Shown here: one piece after another, positions 59,260-64,000 of the stretch
Layout: each line of letters starts with the position of its first letter
How positions within the stretch are numbered: position 1 is the stretch's first letter
Source: Jiangella endophytica
Lineage (GTDB): Bacteria; Actinomycetota; Actinomycetes; Jiangellales; Jiangellaceae
Reading direction: 5' to 3'
Assembly: GCF_003427025.1 (NCBI RefSeq)
Contig: NZ_QVAI01000002.1
Span: 186,001-250,000 of the forward strand
Length of the DNA: 64,000 nt
Notes under the pieces: model-generated
What the model was told of the DNA's origin: nothing
What the model saw: only the letters and a program-made list of their open reading frames with translations
The model's database searches: none
Made by a program: the position numbers and the translations under genes

Positions 59260-60356
59260 AGCACGCTCACCGCGACGACCGCGCGCGCTCCCAGGAACGC
59301 GCCGAGGTCGTCGGCCGCGACCTGCAACGCCCGCGACTCGGCGGCGTCGAACGGCCGGTACAGCACGGCGTCGACGGTGACCTCGTGCTTGCGGACGGTG
59401 CGCTTCCACCGGCCGGCCACCTGGGTGTCGACCGTGATGACGCCGTTGGGCAGGGCGAGCTTGTCGGTCGCCGCGGCGACCAGGCCGCTGAGGTCGAGCA
59501 GGTACTTGCTCCCGGTGTAGCCGACGATGTACTCGTCGTACGCCTGCAGCAGCCGCACCGACGGCGACGGAGCCGGCGGCGGAGGGTCGTCAGGCGCGAA
59601 CCAGTAGGTGAGGCCGTCGACCTCGATGCTCTCGAGGGCATCGCCGGCGAGCGCCAGCCCGGTGGCGATGTCGGCGCGAGTGAGACTGGACCACCACGAC
59701 AGATCCTTCACCGTCGCCGGGCCGTGACTGGCGAAGAACCTGCGGACCACCTCGGCCAGCGCCGCCTCGCGATCCAGGCTCGGCGCCTGCGGCGCGCGCT
59801 CGTCGAGCAGGGCATAGGTGTGCTGCTTGCCGTGGAGCGGGCCGCTGCAGATGACCCGCTCGAGTTCGGCGTGGATGAGGATGTAGCCGAGCCGGACCCG
59901 CGCTGCGGTGATGCCGTTGCGGTCCAGCATGGTCGCGACCTCGGCGCGGGTGAGATGGTTCCCGCCCGCGAGGGCGTCGGCGATGAGGTCGGTGGCGCGG
60001 CGCAGGACCCCGGCGTCGAGGTCGGTCGCCCGGTACGCGTAGGCGTTCAGCGCGTGCACGCGCGGCGCGGTCAGCTCCAGCAGCCAGCGGATGTCGGCCG
60101 GCGTGACGAAGTGCCAGGTCGGGCGCAGCACATGGGTGCGCAGGATGAGGCCGTCGTCGAAGGCGCGGTCGAGGTCGGCGTCGGTGACGCCGGTGCCGAG
60201 TCGCTGGGCGACCGCCCACTTGGCCGGGTGGTAGTCCTGCGACTGCAGCGCACCGAACCAGCCGACGACGTCGGCGGCGCCGTTGAACGGGGCCGGCTGC
60301 GCGCTGCCCAGCCCGACGGTGCCGGTGCGGCGGCGCGCGAGCTGGAGGCCGTCCAC
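59256..60356 (-). CDS. AlkZ-like winged-helix DNA glycosylase-family protein
   Basis: A 366-residue protein of the HTH_42/AlkZ family. The N-terminal segment has the signature WFGALQSQDYHPAKWAVAQRL (about 32-52), where the QxQ motif supplies the catalytic Gln pair of AlkZ/YcaQ-type glycosylases. VLRPTWHFVTPADIRWLL, FFASHGPATVKDLSWWSSL and VRLLQAYDEYIVGYTG follow. Unlike the 10700 gene, the QxQ motif is clear, so activity is more plausible. GTG 60356 is three bases past the DUF885 stop. Confidence 0.85.
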   Translation of the reverse strand: MDGLQLARRRTGTVGLGSAQPAPFNGAADVVGWFGALQSQDYHPAKWAVAQRLGTGVTDADLDRAFDDGLILRTHVLRPTWHFVTPADIRWLLELTAPRVHALNAYAYRATDLDAGVLRRATDLIADALAGGNHLTRAEVATMLDRNGITAARVRLGYILIHAELERVICSGPLHGKQHTYALLDERAPQAPSLDREAALAEVVRRFFASHGPATVKDLSWWSSLTRADIATGLALAGDALESIEVDGLTYWFAPDDPPPPAPSPSVRLLQAYDEYIVGYTGSKYLLDLSGLVAAATDKLALPNGVITVDTQVAGRWKRTVRKHEVTVDAVLYRPFDAAESRALQVAADDLGAFLGARAVVAVSVL

Positions 60357-60359
60357 GCC

Positions 60360-62033
60360 TCAGCCCGGCCGCGAAGCCCAGGTGCCGACGACGTCGTCGA
60401 GCACGCTCATCGGCAGCGGGCCGTTGCCCAGCACGACGTCGTGGAAGGCGCGCAGGTCGAAGTGGTCGCCGAGGGTGGCCGCGGCGGCGGCGCGGATGCG
60501 CTGGATCTCGAGCCGCCCGACCATGTACGCCAGCGCCTGGCCGGGTGCGGAGATGTAGCGGTCGACCTCGGTCTCGATCTCGACCCGGCTGGTGGCGGTG
60601 TTGGCGACCATGAAGTCGACCGCCTGCTGCCGGCTCCAGCCCTTGGCGTGCAGCCCGGTGTCGACGACCAGCCGGCAGGCCCGCATGGAGTCTTCGCTGA
60701 GCATGCCCAGCGTGGCGATGTCGTCGGAGTACAGGCCCATCTCGTCGGCCAGCCGCTCGGCGTAGAGGCCCCAGCCCTCGTCGAAGGCGGTGACGGAGGC
60801 GAGCCGGCGCAGCAGCGGGAGGTCGGCGAGCTCTTGGGCGATGGTGAGCTGGAAATGGTGGCCGGGAACGCCCTCGTGGAACGCGACGGCCTCGGCGCTG
60901 TAGCGGTCGCGTTTCTCGGCCTCGTGGGTGTTGGCGAAGTAGGTGCCCGGACGGCTGCCGTCCATGGCCGGCTGCATGTAGTAGGCGCCCGGAGCGCCCG
61001 GCGCCTCGGCCGCGGGCACCGCCTCGACGACGCAGCTCTGCGACGGCAGCCGGCCGAACCACTGCGGTGCGACCTGCTCGGCCCGCCGGATGGCCGAGCG
61101 GGCGGCGCCCAGGAGTTCGTCGGCGTCGCGCCAGCGCATGGCCGGGTCGGTGCGCAGGCGCCGCAGGATCTCGCCCAGCTCGGCGGTGCCGAAGACCCGG
61201 CCGCCGACGGCGGCGTACTCCTCGGTGAGACCGGCCAGCACGTCGAGACCGGTCTGGTGCAGCTGGTCGGGCGTGCGGGTGGTCGTGGTGTGGCCCTTGG
61301 TGAGCTTGGCGTAGTAGTCGTCGCCGCCCGGCAGCCAGCACAGGCCGGCGCGATCGTCGGGCCGGCCGTGCGGCGCGACCTCGGCGGCGACGGCGTCGCG
61401 GTAGCGGCCGATGGCGGGGTGGACGACCTCGGCGAGCAGGCGGTCGCGCTCGGCGCGGAACGCCGCGGCGTCGGCGCCGCTGCCGGGTGCCGGCTCGGGC
61501 CGGCGGAGCGGGTCGTCGTCGGGGCTGGCGAGGTAGCGGGTGAAGTGCTCGGCGGTGGCCTCGGCCAGCCGGCGCACGGGCAGCCGGCCGGCGGCGATGC
61601 CCGCGCGGTGCCGCTCGGCGATGGCGTCGAGCAGCGCCGGCAGCCCGGCCAGCCGGGCGAGGTAGCCGTCGGCGTGGGCGGGCTCGGTGATGCCGGTCAT
61701 CGGCAGGAACGAGAGCGTGGCGGGCGCCGGCGCGAAGAAGGAGTCGGTGACGGTGTACTCGACACCGCGCACGGCCAGGCGGTCGCGCTCGGTCTCGGCC
61801 TGCTGCAGGATGACCGCCCGTGTGATGCGGTCGGTGTCGTCGAGCCCGGCCGGGTCGACGGCTTCGGCGCGCGCCGCGATGCCGGCCAGCCGGGCGTCGG
61901 CCGCCGACTCGCCGGCCTCGGTGTAGTCGGTGAGCTGGTCCTCGCGGTCGCGGAAGCCCAGCAGCGATGCTTCGACCGGGGCCGCGTCGAACAGGGCGTC
62001 GATGAGCTCGTCGGCGAGCTGTGCGATGGTCAT
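60360..62033 (-). CDS. DUF885 family metallopeptidase-like protein
   Basis: A 557-residue protein with the DUF885 zinc site HEGVPGHHFQL (about residue 390) followed by Glu of AFDEGWGLYAERLADEMGLY. The helical architecture and the SRQQAVDFMVANT...EVDRYISAPGQALAYMVG ending match the family. It is likely a cytosolic zinc carboxypeptidase or amidase, substrate unknown; no signal peptide. Its ATG overlaps the stop of the MFS gene upstream by four bases. Confidence 0.9.
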   Translation of the reverse strand: MTIAQLADELIDALFDAAPVEASLLGFRDREDQLTDYTEAGESAADARLAGIAARAEAVDPAGLDDTDRITRAVILQQAETERDRLAVRGVEYTVTDSFFAPAPATLSFLPMTGITEPAHADGYLARLAGLPALLDAIAERHRAGIAAGRLPVRRLAEATAEHFTRYLASPDDDPLRRPEPAPGSGADAAAFRAERDRLLAEVVHPAIGRYRDAVAAEVAPHGRPDDRAGLCWLPGGDDYYAKLTKGHTTTTRTPDQLHQTGLDVLAGLTEEYAAVGGRVFGTAELGEILRRLRTDPAMRWRDADELLGAARSAIRRAEQVAPQWFGRLPSQSCVVEAVPAAEAPGAPGAYYMQPAMDGSRPGTYFANTHEAEKRDRYSAEAVAFHEGVPGHHFQLTIAQELADLPLLRRLASVTAFDEGWGLYAERLADEMGLYSDDIATLGMLSEDSMRACRLVVDTGLHAKGWSRQQAVDFMVANTATSRVEIETEVDRYISAPGQALAYMVGRLEIQRIRAAAAATLGDHFDLRAFHDVVLGNGPLPMSVLDDVVGTWASRPG

Positions 62034-63508
62034 GCGGATCTCCCACGGGGTCGATGCGTGGGCACGACGCTATCCCGGCGGGCCGACAACGTGACAACGG
62101 ATATCGCCAGCGCCGACACGAGCACGGCGCTCACCGTCGCGGCGACGGCGATGCCGTCGGTGAACGCCTCTCGCGCGGCCGCCAGCACGGCCGGGTCCTC
62201 GGCCGACGCGACTGCCGCGCCGAGCGTGTCCGCCCCGGTGTCCGCGCTCCGGAACACCGCCGCCACCACGCTGCCCAGGACGGCGATGCCCAGCGCGCCG
62301 CCGAGCTGCGGCGCCATGGACGAGAGCGCCGCGGCCGCACCGGCCCGCTCCGGCGGCGCCGCCCCGACGACCTGGTCCGTGGCCAGCGCCATCAGCGGGC
62401 CGAGCCCCGCCGACACCGTCACCGAACCGGCCACCACCAGGCCCAGTCCCGAGGTGGCCGTCAGCTGGGTGAGCAGCACGAAGCCCACCATTGACACCGT
62501 CAGCCCGGCACCGATGACCACGCCCGGCCGGATCCGCCGCGTCAGCCGCGGCGCGAGCAGCGAGCCCGCGATCACCCCGAACGCCGACGGCGCCGTCCAC
62601 AGTCCCGCCTCGAGCGGGTCGAGGTCCTGGACCAACTGCAGGTACTGGGCGACGTAGTAGTTCGCGGCCCAGAGCACGAAGATCCCGAGCGTCAGCGTCG
62701 CCACGATCACCGAGAACGCCGGATCGCGGAACAGCCGCACGTCGACGACGGGGTCCGCGAGACTCCGCTGCCGCGCGACGAAGACGACGCCGACGACCAG
62801 TCCGGCGACGACGGCGCCCAGGGCGGCCGCGCCCACCCCGTCGGCCACGATCTCCTTCAGCCCCCACACCAGTGGCAGCACGGCGGCCAGCGACAACCCG
62901 ACGCTGAGGAGGTCGATCGGCGCGGAGCGGGCGGCCCGGTGCTCCGGCAGCAGCACCGGGCCGAGGACGAGGATCAGCACCATCACCGGCGCGCCGAGCA
63001 GGAAGACCGAGCCCCACCAGAACCGCTCCAGCAGCGCGCCGCCGACCAGCGGCCCGACCGCCGTACCACCCGCCACGCTGGCGACCACGATCCCGAGGGC
63101 GACGGCCCGCTGCCGCGCGTCGCGGAACATGGTCGCCGCCAAGGCGAACGCCGACGGCATCAGCGTCGCCCCGGCGACTCCGAGCAGAGCGCGCGCCGCG
63201 ATGAGCAGCTCCGGCGTGGGCGCATAGGCGGCGAGCGCGGAGAGCACGCCGTACGCACCGGCCCCGATCATCAGCAGCCGCCGCCGGCCGATCCGGTCGC
63301 CGAGGGCGCCCAGCGCCAGCGTCGAGCCGGCCAGCAGGAACGCGTAGACGTCGACGATCCAGAGCAGCTGCGTCGCGGACGGCCGCAGATCGGCGTCGAT
63401 GGCCGGCAGCGCGAGATGGGTGACGGTCAGCTCCAGCGACGCCAGCACGGAGACGACGCACAGCACAGCCAGTCCGGCGCGGGCCCGGCGAGGGGTCTCG
63501 GTGGTCAC
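62030..63508 (-). CDS. MFS transporter, DHA2 family (14 helices)
   Basis: A 492-residue drug:proton antiporter. The first helix carries ASLELTVTHLALPAIDADL, the DHA2 start, and LGALGDRIGRRRLLMIGAGA follows as motif A. Motif C, the antiporter signature, is VASVAGGTAVGPLVGGALL. It should export hydrophobic compounds. GTG 63508 is used. It lies between the MarR-like regulator and DUF885, and is likely controlled by that regulator. Confidence 0.92.
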   Translation of the reverse strand: MTTETPRRARAGLAVLCVVSVLASLELTVTHLALPAIDADLRPSATQLLWIVDVYAFLLAGSTLALGALGDRIGRRRLLMIGAGAYGVLSALAAYAPTPELLIAARALLGVAGATLMPSAFALAATMFRDARQRAVALGIVVASVAGGTAVGPLVGGALLERFWWGSVFLLGAPVMVLILVLGPVLLPEHRAARSAPIDLLSVGLSLAAVLPLVWGLKEIVADGVGAAALGAVVAGLVVGVVFVARQRSLADPVVDVRLFRDPAFSVIVATLTLGIFVLWAANYYVAQYLQLVQDLDPLEAGLWTAPSAFGVIAGSLLAPRLTRRIRPGVVIGAGLTVSMVGFVLLTQLTATSGLGLVVAGSVTVSAGLGPLMALATDQVVGAAPPERAGAAAALSSMAPQLGGALGIAVLGSVVAAVFRSADTGADTLGAAVASAEDPAVLAAAREAFTDGIAVAATVSAVLVSALAISVVTLSARRDSVVPTHRPRGRSA

Positions 63509-63560
63509 GCCCCACAGCCAACAACCTCAATCGAAGTTGAGGTCAAGCCCGGCGTCGGAC

Positions 63561-63995
63561 CTAGAACTCGGAGCGCAGCTCCGCGGCCCGGGCGGCCACG
63601 GTGGCGAGCACCCTCCGCGTGGTGGCCAGCTCCGCGGCGTCGATGCCCTGATACACCTGCGTCGTCACCGCGACCACCCCGGCGTGCAGCTCGTCGTGCT
63701 GCGCCCGGCCGGCCGGCGTGAGCCCGACCTGCTCGTAGCTGTCGTAGGCCAGCAGCCCTCGATCCTCCAGGGCGCAGAGCACCGCGACGGCCTCTGTGGG
63801 TGCGATGTCGAGGGCGAGGACGAGACCGTCGCGCAGGGACGGCTGCGACACGCGGTCCGGCGCGGTGCCCAGGGTGCGCAGGGCGACCCATTCGGCGAGC
63901 GTGACGCCCTTGGCGTCGAGGACCACGCCGAGCAGGGAGTGGACGGCCTTGGCTGCGGCGCCGATGTCGACACCGACGAGCGGGGTGATGATCAC
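63561..63995 (-). CDS. MarR-like transcriptional regulator, start may lie outside window
   Basis: At least 144 residues with a MarR-type winged helix: VTLAEWVALRTLG, TEAVAVLCALEDRGLLAYDS (recognition and wing) and VGLTPAGRAQHDELHAGVVAV. The GTG at 63995 is within five bases of the window edge, so an earlier start may exist. It is 52 bases upstream of the MFS exporter in the same direction. Repression of that exporter with release by its substrate is the usual arrangement, but is inferred here. Confidence 0.8.
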   Translation of the reverse strand: MIITPLVGVDIGAAAKAVHSLLGVVLDAKGVTLAEWVALRTLGTAPDRVSQPSLRDGLVLALDIAPTEAVAVLCALEDRGLLAYDSYEQVGLTPAGRAQHDELHAGVVAVTTQVYQGIDAAELATTRRVLATVAARAAELRSEF

Positions 63996-64000
63996 GGGTT

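Noticed and set aside
1..64000. tRNA, rRNA, CRISPR, riboswitch and prophage signals
   Set aside because: I saw no convincing cloverleaf, repeat-spacer array, riboswitch core, integrase or phage structural gene; most intergenic gaps are under 200 bases.
63561..64000. Defence island at the right edge
   Set aside because: The right-hand genes are an exporter and its MarR-like regulator with ordinary metabolic neighbours; no defence-related domain is visible.

Overview
The window is about 64 kb of very GC-rich DNA with tightly packed genes, many 4-base ATGA/GTGA start-stop overlaps and frequent GTG starts. Together with a mycothiol-dependent maleylpyruvate-isomerase-type protein, an actinobacterial Vms1-like release factor (acVLRF1) and PafB/PafC-like regulators, this points to an actinobacterial chromosome. 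The style recalls Jiangella-like soil actinomycetes, but that genus guess is inference only. I see no rRNA, tRNA, CRISPR array, phage or complete insertion sequence.

Layout. 1-8.8 kb: a genome-maintenance/stress block (NUDIX hydrolase, two tandem OGG-fold glycosylase-like paralogues, a short HelD-type helicase, a PafB/PafC-like WYL pair, OsmC, SWIM zinc-finger protein). 8.8-13 kb: assorted small genes (DUF2277, ArsR regulator, secreted NTF2-like protein, AlkZ-like winged-helix protein, MDMPI). 13-22.6 kb: a sugar-acid and arabinoside utilisation region with a leftward SDR-FadR/GntR-galactonate dehydratase operon and a rightward LacI regulator, ABC sugar importer lacking its own ATPase, GH127 beta-L-arabinofuranosidase and cupin. 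The two arms share an intergenic region, and I find a LacI-type operator twice. 22.6-26.6 kb: two long hairpins, a GH127 remnant, a WYL regulator with an inserted repeat, epoxide hydrolase and PAP2. 26.7-32.2 kb: SigJ with an AhpD-like partner, DUF1990, acVLRF1, superoxide dismutase, another AhpD-like protein and proline dehydrogenase. 32.3-42.8 kb: phosphoketolase, YceI, LppM-type lipoprotein, vitamin-B12-binding-like protein, peroxiredoxin, aldo/keto reductase, glutathione peroxidase, VOC and GNAT proteins. 42.8-52.4 kb: a degenerate RlaP-type protein, O-methyltransferase, WYL regulator divergent from a drug-type ABC exporter, DUF488, FAD oxidoreductase divergent from LysR, orphan DNA methyltransferase divergent from an alditol oxidase. 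52.4-64 kb: beta-propeller lipoprotein, DUF6624, an unknown membrane protein, then a long leftward run (MarR, MFS, DUF885, AlkZ-like, GNAT, HAD, MFS, threonine-dehydratase-like).

The most interesting signal is a dispersed element of about 50 bp present three times (near 14974, 23363 and 47975). Its core, TGTCGGTG-N8-TAGGGT, matches the published mycobacterial RecA-NDp/PafBC DNA-damage promoter consensus and is embedded in an imperfect double hairpin. None of the copies sits in front of a gene. One lies inside a WYL-regulator coding sequence as an in-frame insertion, one inside a 90-codon ORF that bridges two operon genes, and one in an intergenic block of degenerate repeats. The window also encodes a PafB/PafC-like pair.
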